Shown here: piece by piece, positions 7,214 through 13,686 of the stretch
Position numbering within the stretch: the stretch's first letter is position 1
Layout: each line of letters begins with the position of its first letter
NCBI GenBank assembly: GCA_964507095.1
Contig: CAZDOS010000032.1
Span: forward strand, 1-20,925
Direction of reading: 5' to 3'
DNA: 20,925 bases
DNA from: RGIG3102 sp964507095
Lineage (GTDB): Bacteria > Bacillota > Clostridia > Oscillospirales > Ruminococcaceae
Made by a program: the position numbers and the translations under genes
Notes under the pieces: generated by a model
What the model saw: the letters and a program-made list of their open reading frames with translations, nothing else
The model's database searches: none
What the model was told of the DNA's origin: nothing

Positions 7214-8680
7214 ATGTTATTCAATTCAGTGGACTTTTTAATATTTTTCCCGATAGTCGTATTGGGTTATTTTATCGTCCCTGAAAAACTCAAGAACCCC
7301 TGGCTCCTTGTAGCCAGCTATTATTTCTACATGTCATGGCAGCCTGTGTATGCCCTGTTGATATTCTTCAGCACGGCTACGACATATGCTGCCGCTTATC
7401 TTATCTCGAAAACAGAGGATCCCAGGGCAAAGAAGATATGTCTGATCGTCAATATCGTCATAAATCTTGCCATACTGTTCTACTTCAAGTATTTCAACTT
7501 CTTTGTCGAGATAGTCACTTCGGCCATACCTTCGATTCATCTGGCAAAGAGGAACAATCTGCTGGCAGTGGTCGGCATATCGTTCTATACGCTGCAGTCG
7601 CTGGGCTACACTATAGATGTTTACAGAGGAACGGTCGAAAGAGAAAAGAACTTCCTGAATTACGCTCTGTTCGTAAGTTTCTTCCCTCAGCTCGTCGCAG
7701 GCCCTATAGAAAGGAGCCGGAACCTGCTGCCACAGCTCAGGCAGAGTTCGAAGTTCGATTACGAAAGGGTCACGGATGGCCTTGTGATGATGGCATGGGG
7801 CTATTTCAAGAAAGTCGTGATCGCGGACAGCGCCCGGGTCATCATCGACATAATCTATTCGGAGAGTCGGAGATTTGACGGGACGGCGCTGCTTTTCGCA
7901 ACTATACTGTTCGCATTCCAGATATACGGGGATTTCTCGGGCTATTCAGACATAGCCATCGGTGCGGCAAAGGTGCTCGGAATAAAGCTGATGAAGAATT
8001 TCGACAGACCTTACTCCTCACGGAGCTTTTCGGAATTCTGGAGCAGGTGGCATATTTCCCTCTCCTCATGGTTTGAGGACTACATATTCCGGCCTATTGT
8101 CTGGAACAGCAAAAACAAGGTGCTGGCTTCCCACCTGGCCATAATACTGGTGTTCTTCGTCAGCGGCCTCTGGCACGGCGCGAGCTGGAATTATGTGGTA
8201 TGGGGCCTGATCCATGCGGCGTTCAGAGTTGCCGAGATGCTTCTCAAGAAGCCGAAGAGAAAACTGTACAGGAAGATAGGGATAGACACCAAGAGCAAGG
8301 TCCTTCATTCCCTTCAGACCGTGAAGGTGTTCCTCCGGGTATGCTTTACTTACATATTCTTCAGGGCTTCCGATCTGCCGCAGGCATTTTCGATAGTCAG
8401 GAGCATATTTACGGACACGCACCTGCTCAGGCTGCTTGACAGCGTTTACCTCTCATCACTGGTTGCCGACACCGGCTTTATGACAAATAACGGACCGGCG
8501 ATAGTGGCTTGCATCGTTCTGATGCTTCTTGCGGAAAGATTCCTCGGCTGCTATACGCTTCCTGAAAAGATCAACACGCTCAAGGCGCCAGTACGATGGC
8601 TGTTCTACTATCGGATCGTCCTTCTGCTCCTGTTCTTCGGAAACTTCGGGCAGAGCCGGTTCATCTATTTCCAGTTCTAG
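7214..8680 (+). CDS. MBOAT-family O-acyltransferase (AlgI-like)
   Basis: This is a polytopic membrane protein of 488 residues that moves acyl (usually acetyl) groups across the membrane for glycan O-acylation. Family signs: DFLIFFPIV at the N-terminus, QLVAGPIERS near 159-168, DFSGYSDIAIG at 240-250, FWSRWHISLSSW at 275-286, and the hallmark SGLWHGASWNYVVWG with H321, the putative catalytic His, followed by H334 in GLIHA. These match AlgI/PatA/DltB-type enzymes, closest in pattern to AlgI. ATG start with GGAG about 8 nt before. It lies immediately upstream of an SGNH-like gene, the usual partner that completes transfer outside the membrane. The acyl group and target glycan are not known. Confidence 0.93.
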   Translation: MLFNSVDFLIFFPIVVLGYFIVPEKLKNPWLLVASYYFYMSWQPVYALLIFFSTATTYAAAYLISKTEDPRAKKICLIVNIVINLAILFYFKYFNFFVEIVTSAIPSIHLAKRNNLLAVVGISFYTLQSLGYTIDVYRGTVEREKNFLNYALFVSFFPQLVAGPIERSRNLLPQLRQSSKFDYERVTDGLVMMAWGYFKKVVIADSARVIIDIIYSESRRFDGTALLFATILFAFQIYGDFSGYSDIAIGAAKVLGIKLMKNFDRPYSSRSFSEFWSRWHISLSSWFEDYIFRPIVWNSKNKVLASHLAIILVFFVSGLWHGASWNYVVWGLIHAAFRVAEMLLKKPKRKLYRKIGIDTKSKVLHSLQTVKVFLRVCFTYIFFRASDLPQAFSIVRSIFTDTHLLRLLDSVYLSSLVADTGFMTNNGPAIVACIVLMLLAERFLGCYTLPEKINTLKAPVRWLFYYRIVLLLLFFGNFGQSRFIYFQF

Positions 8681-8690
8681 GAGGGAGAGA

Positions 8691-9773
8691 ATGTTTAAGT
8701 TGTTAAGAAAACTCGCCCTCTTCATACCGGTACTCATCCTTATGGCCGGCGTATCATACAGGATCGATCCATCGGGACTGTTCTGGGGAGCGGGATTTGA
8801 GAGAATGGCCAGCGAGATGATGCTGAACGGAGAGTACATAGAGGGATATGAGAGACTAAACGGAAGGCTGCTTAATGAGACCTATGCGAAGAATCTCAAG
8901 GAAGCCCCTCAGGTCATCATAGACGGATCATCAAGGGTCATGCTCATAGATTCGTCGTTTACCGATAAGACGCTGTACAATGCGGGGAATGTAGCCGCAG
9001 ATGTCTATGATCTGTATAACGCGTACTACATCTTCGAAAAGGAAGGACTCGAGCCGGAGATACTGTTCCTCGGACTTGATCCGTGGCTGTTCAGCGACGG
9101 CAGGGAAGCGTTGGATAAGATGGGCAGGTCAGATCCTCGGATGTATGCGGAATTCATGGGCGAGGAACTCGGATATACCGACCTTGAGTATGAGAAGCCG
9201 AACAAGCTGAAGAAGTATCTCGCTCTGATAGATCCAAGCTACTTTCAGGGATCGGTAAAGTATTATTTCAGAGACAAGAGCGCAGATCCTGCGCCGGTAG
9301 CTGTGCCGCCGGAGGAGATAGAAGACCTTCAGGATATAGTCAAGTGCCCTGACGGGAGCATAATCTACGATGTGTACTTCAGGACCAGACCGCAGGCGGA
9401 AGCGGACGGCGATGCCTTGCTGGCGGCAAATGTTGAATACATTGCCAGGCTCGAAGGGTTTGACAGGATCTCAGAAAGCTGCATGGAGCGCTTCGTGAAG
9501 TTCATAGAGTATCTTCAGGAGAAGGGGATCAAGGTGATATTCTATCTGCCGGCATACCACCCGTTCCTGTACGATACGATGAAAAGCAAGCCGGAGCTCT
9601 ATCACTGCGTGTTTGAGCTTGAAGACCGGCTGAGAGACCTGCGGGACAGATACGGGATCGAGATATACGGCTCCTACAGCCCGTATGAGATTGAACTGAC
9701 AAACGAGGATTTCATGGATGGCCTCCATCTGAGAAAGGAATCCATAAGAAAGATAGTAGGCAATATCGGTTAG
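8691..9773 (+). CDS. Membrane-anchored SGNH/AlgX-DltD-like protein, MBOAT partner
   Basis: This is a 360-residue protein with an N-terminal hydrophobic segment (about 5-22, preceded by KLLRK), which acts as a signal anchor, so the rest is extracytoplasmic. IDGSSR (S80/S81) fits the nucleophile block of SGNH-type acyltransferases, NAGN (97-100) resembles another block, and DGLH (D343...H346) fits the C-terminal Asp-x-x-His pair. The layout resembles AlgX/AlgJ, PatB and DltD partners of MBOAT enzymes. I infer that it receives or places O-acyl groups on the glycan. The start is ATG 8691: AGGAGGG overlaps the MBOAT stop codon and lies 5 nt upstream. No close named family was recognised by sequence alone, so the call rests on motifs and context. 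Confidence 0.72.
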   Translation: MFKLLRKLALFIPVLILMAGVSYRIDPSGLFWGAGFERMASEMMLNGEYIEGYERLNGRLLNETYAKNLKEAPQVIIDGSSRVMLIDSSFTDKTLYNAGNVAADVYDLYNAYYIFEKEGLEPEILFLGLDPWLFSDGREALDKMGRSDPRMYAEFMGEELGYTDLEYEKPNKLKKYLALIDPSYFQGSVKYYFRDKSADPAPVAVPPEEIEDLQDIVKCPDGSIIYDVYFRTRPQAEADGDALLAANVEYIARLEGFDRISESCMERFVKFIEYLQEKGIKVIFYLPAYHPFLYDTMKSKPELYHCVFELEDRLRDLRDRYGIEIYGSYSPYEIELTNEDFMDGLHLRKESIRKIVGNIG

Positions 9774-9786
9774 GAGGAAAAGCACG

Positions 9787-10113
9787 ATGCCGCAATTGAT
9801 CATAAAGGGACTGAAACCCTGTGAATACCGGCCTTTCGCGAAGGAATCGCGGCCTGAACTGTCCAGGATAGTCGAGTGTCCGGAAGACTGGTTCACCTTC
9901 GACTATCAGCTTTCAGCAATGTATACTTCCGGCGGAGCGGTCGAATCCTTCCCGGTGCTGCAGATATGGTGGTTTGAAAGACCCAAGGATGTCCAGGACA
10001 GGGTAGCCGCCTATCTTGACGAAGCGCTCAAAAAGAGGGGATACCGCAACAGCCAGATCAGTTTCCACATTTTCAGGGAAGAGGATTACTACGAAGACGG
10101 CCGGCACTTCTGA
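9787..10113 (+). CDS. DUF1904 (tautomerase-superfamily-like) protein
   Basis: This is a 108-residue soluble protein starting MPQLIIKG. The pattern (PQLIIKG, CPEDWFTFDY near 31-40, a middle strand with PVLQIWWFERP, then VQDRVAAYLDEALKKRG) fits DUF1904, a family placed with the tautomerase/MIF fold. Pro directly after Met would become the N-terminal catalytic proline of tautomerases once Met is removed. Substrate unknown. AGGAGG overlaps the upstream stop codon and precedes the ATG, so it is co-translated with the glycan operon, although no link to glycan synthesis is evident. Moderately confident in the family, not in any function. Confidence 0.68.
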   Translation: MPQLIIKGLKPCEYRPFAKESRPELSRIVECPEDWFTFDYQLSAMYTSGGAVESFPVLQIWWFERPKDVQDRVAAYLDEALKKRGYRNSQISFHIFREEDYYEDGRHF

Positions 10114-10163
10114 GTGACGGATGAAGAATAAAGGAATAATAAAGAGAGAGGAATCATACAGAC

Positions 10164-10661
10164 ATGTCATATCCAAAGGTACAGGCATATTTTGACAGCA
10201 TAGGGATGGGAGACCGTCCCGTGGTGCACGACACGCCCACGGACACCGTAGAGCACGCAGCTCAGGTGCTCGGCTGCGAGGAGGCACGCATCGAGAAGAC
10301 CATGTCATTCATGGTTGGAGACCAGCCGATAGTAATAGCAATGGCAGGCGACGCAAAGATCGACAACAGGAAGTACAAGGACACTTTCCACAAGAAGTGC
10401 CGGATGATAGGATGGGACGATGTTGAGAGCATCATAGGACATGAGCCCGGCGGAGTCTGTCCTTTTGCGGTCAACGAGGGCGTCAAGGTATATCTCGACG
10501 TCTCCCTGAAGGGCTTCAAGATCGTCCACGCTGCGGCGGGAGACCATATCAGCACGATCTCGCTTACGGTCGACGAGCTTGAAAGAGTCACCAACAGCGA
10601 AGGATGGGTAGACGTATGCAAGGGATGGGACGAGACAAGAGATCCCGACAATCCGATCTGA
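10164..10661 (+). CDS. YbaK/EbsC-family aminoacyl-tRNA deacylase-like protein
   Basis: This 165-residue protein of the YbaK/ProX editing-domain family hydrolyses mischarged aminoacyl-tRNA, in characterised members Cys-tRNA(Pro) or Ala-tRNA(Pro). Seen motifs: the early TVEHAAQVLGCEEARIEKTMSF region (about 28-49; family substrate-pocket segment), the lysine-bearing DAKIDNRKYK near 64-73, and GHEPGGVCPFAV near 92-103, the signature loop. ATG start with GAGAGGAA about 11 nt upstream. It is the last gene before the terminator at 10,676, and 50 bp separates it from the DUF1904 gene, so it may also have a weak promoter of its own. The exact tRNA substrate cannot be assigned. Confidence 0.88.
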   Translation: MSYPKVQAYFDSIGMGDRPVVHDTPTDTVEHAAQVLGCEEARIEKTMSFMVGDQPIVIAMAGDAKIDNRKYKDTFHKKCRMIGWDDVESIIGHEPGGVCPFAVNEGVKVYLDVSLKGFKIVHAAAGDHISTISLTVDELERVTNSEGWVDVCKGWDETRDPDNPI

Positions 10662-10675
10662 AAATGCAAAAAGAG

Positions 10676-10703
10676 AAAGGGCAGCGAAGACGCTGCCCTT
10701 TTT
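10676..10703. terminator. Bidirectional intrinsic terminator between ybaK-like gene and rubrerythrin
   Basis: An 11-bp perfect stem (AAAGGGCAGCG at 10676-10686 with CGCTGCCCTTT at 10691-10701) has an AAGA loop. Ts follow on the plus strand, and a U-rich tract would follow on the minus strand. It lies between two converging genes and ends the plus-strand operon and the rbr transcript. Confidence 0.92.
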
Positions 10704-10712
10704 GATACGTGA

Positions 10713-11261
10713 TCAATAATTCTCTTCCCTGAGCTCGAAATATGCTTTCGGATGACTGCATACAGGGCATACTTCCGGAGCCTTTGTGCCGACTACGATA
10801 TGACCGCAGTTCCTGCACTCCCATACCTTGACCTCGCTCTTTTCGAAAACGGACCGGGTCTCGATGTTCTTAAGCAGAGCACGGTATCTCTCTTCATGCC
10901 GCTTCTCTATCGCAGCGACTCCGCGGAACTTCTCGGCGAGTTCGTGGAAGCCTTCCTCATCGGCGACCCTGGCGAACTCGTCATACATGTCAGTCCACTC
11001 ATAGTTCTCTCCGTCTGCGGCAGCCTCAAGGTTCTCAGCCGTTGTGCCGATCCCGGCCAGTTCCTTGAACCACATCTTTGCATGCTCTTTCTCATTCTCG
11101 GCTGTCTTGAGGAATATGGCGCTGATCTGCTCATAGCCTTCCTTCTTTGCCGTCGATGCGAAATACGTGTACTTGTTTCTTGCCTGGCTCTCGCCTGCAA
11201 AAGCGGTCAGAAGGTTCTGTTCGGTCCTTGTGCCGCTATATTTTGTTTTCTTTTCTGACAT
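10713..11261 (-). CDS. rbr: Rubrerythrin
   Basis: This is a 182-residue non-heme iron peroxidase that reduces hydrogen peroxide in anaerobes, using electrons delivered through rubredoxin. The N-terminal ferritin-like four-helix domain carries di-iron ligands visible as E24, E57-x-x-H60, a Glu-rich EFARVADEEGF stretch (95-105), and E119-x-x-H122. The C-terminal rubredoxin domain has C149-x-x-C152 and C165-x-x-C168 for the Fe(Cys)4 centre. Length and domain order are those of classical rubrerythrin, not the reverse form. ATG start with AGAGGTG (11267-11273). It has its own promoter and is bounded by terminators, so it is monocistronic and probably stress responsive; no PerR box was identified with confidence. 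Confidence 0.96.
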   Translation of the reverse strand: MSEKKTKYSGTRTEQNLLTAFAGESQARNKYTYFASTAKKEGYEQISAIFLKTAENEKEHAKMWFKELAGIGTTAENLEAAADGENYEWTDMYDEFARVADEEGFHELAEKFRGVAAIEKRHEERYRALLKNIETRSVFEKSEVKVWECRNCGHIVVGTKAPEVCPVCSHPKAYFELREENY

Positions 11262-11289
11262 AATATCACCTCTTTGTTGATTTAACCTG

Positions 11290-11319
11290 ATAATACAGCC
11301 TGTATATATGGTTGGTCAA
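11290..11319 (-). promoter_or_regulatory. rbr promoter
   Basis: On the minus strand TTGACC (11314-11319) and TATTAT (11290-11295) are 18 bp apart, each one mismatch from consensus. The -35 begins about 12 bp past the upp terminator stem, so rbr is transcribed independently of the operon above it. Confidence 0.72.
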
Positions 11320-11330
11320 TGATAACTGAC

Positions 11331-11356
11331 AAAAAGCCGCACCAAAGGGGTGCGGC
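11331..11356 (-). terminator. upp operon terminator
   Basis: GCCGCACC (11336-11343) pairs with GGTGCGGC (11349-11356) around a 5-nt loop. On the minus strand the stem is followed by TTTTT (11331-11335). It lies 13 bp beyond the upp stop codon. Confidence 0.9.
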
Positions 11357-11368
11357 GAATGTTAAAAA

Positions 11369-11998
11369 TTACTTTGTTCCGAAGATCCTGTCGCCGGCAT
11401 CGCCGAGACCAGGTACGATATATCCGTGGTCATTCAGTCTTTCGTCAAGTGCAGCCACATAGATATCGACATCAGGGTGATCCCTGTGAAGCTTTTCGAT
11501 CCCTTCCGGAGCGGCGATAATGCCGAGGAACTTGATGTTGACGGCACCGCGCTCCTTTATGAGCTTGATGGCATCCGATGCAGAACCGCCTGTGGCAAGC
11601 ATAGGGTCTACAACGAAAACATCTCTTTCCTGAATATCCGCAGGCATCTTGCAGTAGTACTCTACAGGCAGGAGCGTTTCAGGGTCACGGTAGAGACCTA
11701 TATGTCCGACCTTTGCAGCGGGGATCATGCTCTGTACGCCTTCGACCATTCCCAGACCGGCACGAAGGATCGGAACTATGGCCATCTTCTTACCTGCAAG
11801 CATCTTGCAGTCTGCCATAGCGATAGGAGTCTTGACCTGAACGTCCTTGAGAGCCAGATCACGGCTGGCCTCATATGTGATGAGCATTGCAAGTTCCTTT
11901 ACCAGCTCCTTGAACGCCTTTGTTCCTGTCTTCTCATCCCTAAGGATAGCCACCTTATGCTGAACCAGCGGGTGATCCAAAACCATTGTTACTGCCAT
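11369..11998 (-). CDS. upp: Uracil phosphoribosyltransferase
   Basis: This converts uracil and PRPP to UMP in the cytosol (pyrimidine salvage). At 209 residues it matches the family length. The N-terminal VLDHPLVQHK is typical, and the PRPP-binding loop VVDPMLATGGSAS is at residues 129-141. The uracil-binding C-terminus reads GYIVPGLGDAGDRIFGTK. I chose the ATG at 11996-11998 because GGAGG lies about 8 nt upstream. A GTG five codons earlier is in frame, but it overlaps this ribosome binding site and is unlikely. The start is 2 nt after the rpiB stop, so the two are translationally coupled. Last gene of the tsaE-tsaB-rpiB-upp operon. Confidence 0.97.
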   Translation of the reverse strand: MAVTMVLDHPLVQHKVAILRDEKTGTKAFKELVKELAMLITYEASRDLALKDVQVKTPIAMADCKMLAGKKMAIVPILRAGLGMVEGVQSMIPAAKVGHIGLYRDPETLLPVEYYCKMPADIQERDVFVVDPMLATGGSASDAIKLIKERGAVNIKFLGIIAAPEGIEKLHRDHPDVDIYVAALDERLNDHGYIVPGLGDAGDRIFGTK

Positions 11999-12000
11999 TA

Positions 12001-12453
12001 TTAATTCCTCCACTGAGATTCTTCTATCTGTTTAATCTTGTTGACTCTTCTCTCATGGCGGCCGCCTTCGAATTCAGTCGACAAGAATAAATCTACCATT
12101 TCAATTGCAAGCCCCGGTCCGACGACTCGTCCCCCGAGACAGAGCACATTTGAGTTGTTGTGCAGCCTGGTATACTTTGCCGTAAACGTATCGGAGCAGT
12201 TGCAGGCCAGTATGCCTCTCATCTTGTTTGCGGCAAGGCACATTCCCGCTCCGGTGCCGCAGAACAGCAGACCGAGATCGCATTCGCCGTCCTGTATCTT
12301 CCTGCAGGCTTCCAGAGCGTAATCCCGGTAATCGACGCTCCGGGTCGAATCGGTTCCGCAATCCACATATTCGACCTTGATCTCATCAAGGTGCTTCTTT
12401 ATCGCTTCCTTGAGCTCAAAGCCGCCGTGGTCGCTTCCAAGTACAACTTTCAT
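12001..12453 (-). CDS. rpiB: Ribose-5-phosphate isomerase B
   Basis: This interconverts ribose 5-phosphate and ribulose 5-phosphate (non-oxidative pentose phosphate pathway). It is 150 residues of the RpiB/LacAB family. SDHGG at 7-11 (D8, H9), the active-site Cys in LFCGTGAGM (C65), and H98 in RLHNNSN are all in place, and the C-terminal FEGGRHERRV phosphate-binding motif is present. ATG at 12451-12453 has GGGAG about 7 nt upstream; an in-frame TTG six codons earlier lies before that site and is rejected. The tsaB stop ends 1 nt before the ATG. It could supply ribose 5-phosphate for PRPP, which the next gene product (Upp) uses; that pairing is inference. Confidence 0.95.
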   Translation of the reverse strand: MKVVLGSDHGGFELKEAIKKHLDEIKVEYVDCGTDSTRSVDYRDYALEACRKIQDGECDLGLLFCGTGAGMCLAANKMRGILACNCSDTFTAKYTRLHNNSNVLCLGGRVVGPGLAIEMVDLFLSTEFEGGRHERRVNKIKQIEESQWRN

Positions 12454-12454
12454 C

Positions 12455-13132
12455 TTATTTCTCCCTTTCAAGTCTTTCTCTTTCAGCCTGAGAGAGCCTC
12501 AGATAGCTTGGGGTCAGATCAAAGTGCGATACAGCATTGCCTCTGTCATACTCCTCCCTGCCTAAAAGGCATGCGCCGAGGGCTATGCAGGGGACTTCAT
12601 CGGTGCTGTAGCGGACATTCTTCCTCTCGCCGTAAACATTATAGCACACAGACTTGCCATCTCCAACAAAAACGATGGAACAATCGGGATCATTTACGAT
12701 ATCTTCAAGGACACGGGCGTTTTCGCAGAAGTCGTCTACGATGACCCGTCCGTCCCTGATCACTGCACCGTATATCTGACCTCTCCTCGCATCAAAGCAG
12801 GGGATGACCGTCCCCGATTCTCCGCAGCATCTTGCCAGCGCCTGAAGGCTTGAGACTCCAATGCATGGTATGTCGCTGACGCCGGCGAGCCCCTTTACAA
12901 CTGCCATGCCGATCCTCAGACCGGTGAAAGAACCCGGACCCTTTGTCAGTGCGATCAGGCCGACATCTCCTAGATCCATCTCGCACACTTTCAGCCGGTT
13001 GTCTATCATGGGCAGAAGGTTCCGGGAATGGGTGTTATTGGTATTGCTGACCTGAACATACAGTATCCTGCCGTCATCCATGATCCGCACGCTGCTCTGC
13101 TTGGATGCGCAGTCTATTCCCAATGTAATCAA
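12455..13132 (-). CDS. tsaB: tRNA threonylcarbamoyladenosine biosynthesis protein TsaB
   Basis: This is a 225-residue ASKHA-fold pseudo-enzyme that forms the TsaBDE complex with TsaD and TsaE to make t6A37 in ANN-decoding tRNAs. Motifs: LGIDCAS at the N-terminus, the TsaB signature KGPGSFTGLRIG (residues 64-75), and DARRGQIYGA in the second half. The start is TTG at 13130-13132, overlapping the tsaE stop codon (TTGA), with GGAG about 10 nt upstream inside tsaE. This arrangement implies coupling. The gene that usually follows (rimI or tsaD) is not here; rpiB follows instead. Confidence 0.95.
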   Translation of the reverse strand: MITLGIDCASKQSSVRIMDDGRILYVQVSNTNNTHSRNLLPMIDNRLKVCEMDLGDVGLIALTKGPGSFTGLRIGMAVVKGLAGVSDIPCIGVSSLQALARCCGESGTVIPCFDARRGQIYGAVIRDGRVIVDDFCENARVLEDIVNDPDCSIVFVGDGKSVCYNVYGERKNVRYSTDEVPCIALGACLLGREEYDRGNAVSHFDLTPSYLRLSQAERERLEREK

Positions 13133-13557
13133 TCTATATCAACTCCGTTAATGGTGATCTTTCTCTCGTTGTCCGAGAGCTTTTCAAATTCTACGGTTAT
13201 GTTGGCCTCATCAAAGAAGTCAATGATGTTTTCGCTCCACTCTATCGCCAGTACGCCGTCAGAATCGAGATAATCGTAGAAACCGATATTGAACAGCTGA
13301 TCCTCATTTTCGATCCTGTACATGTCGAAGTGGTAGAGGCTGAGAGGTCTGGAGCGGAATTCGTTTACTATCGCAAAAGTAGGGCTGGTGACAGTGGCAT
13401 CGATGCCGAGTCCGTCGCACAGTCCCTGGGTGAATGCGGTCTTTCCCATGCCGAGGCCGCCTTTAAAGAATATGATGTCTCCGGCCTTCAGTTTCTTTGA
13501 AAGCCTTCTGGCAAGCTCTATGGTCTCTTCCTTTGAATGGGTTATGAATTGTGCCAC
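13129..13557 (-). CDS. tsaE: tRNA threonylcarbamoyladenosine biosynthesis ATPase TsaE
   Basis: This is a small P-loop ATPase of 142 residues that energises the TsaB-TsaD complex for t6A synthesis. Walker A is GGLGMGKT at 33-40, followed by the family motif TSPTFAIVNEF near 67-77, HFDMYR (Walker-B-like region) and IEWSENI. Length is typical. The start is GTG (13555-13557) with AGGAGG about 8 nt upstream. First gene of the tsaE-tsaB-rpiB-upp operon, with its own extended -10 promoter divergent from the SEDS gene. Confidence 0.95.
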   Translation of the reverse strand: MAQFITHSKEETIELARRLSKKLKAGDIIFFKGGLGMGKTAFTQGLCDGLGIDATVTSPTFAIVNEFRSRPLSLYHFDMYRIENEDQLFNIGFYDYLDSDGVLAIEWSENIIDFFDEANITVEFEKLSDNERKITINGVDID

Positions 13558-13581
13558 TTCGTTCCTCCTGGTTTTCTATAT

Positions 13582-13610
13582 ATATTAGCACAAAACGGCA
13601 AAGCTATAAA
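13582..13610 (-). promoter_or_regulatory. tsaE operon promoter, extended -10
   Basis: On the minus strand TGC precedes TAATAT (13582-13587), forming an extended -10. The -35-like TTTATA (13605-13610) is 17 bp away. It reads into tsaE-tsaB-rpiB-upp. Confidence 0.6.
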
Positions 13611-13650
13611 GAAATATTAAGGAGTTTTTCATACACTCGACGAAGGATTG

Positions 13651-13659
13651 TGGTATACT
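13651..13659 (+). promoter_or_regulatory. Extended -10 of the SEDS gene
   Basis: TGGTATACT is an extended -10 (TATACT at 13654-13659) with no convincing -35 at 16-18 bp. Transcription would start near 13666, giving a leader of about 20 nt containing the GGGAGA ribosome binding site (13674-13679). Confidence 0.55.
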
Positions 13660-13686
13660 GTTTCCATAAAAAATGGGAGATATAGC

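Noticed and set aside
8529..8690. Upstream in-frame extension of the SGNH-like gene into the MBOAT gene
   Set aside because: The extension overlaps MBOAT coding sequence, would place a charged tail before the signal anchor, and a strong AGGAGGG lies right before ATG 8691.
13648..13686. Earlier TTG start for the SEDS gene
   Set aside because: It overlaps the extended -10 promoter element and has no ribosome binding site; TTG 13687 has GGGAGA at the right distance.
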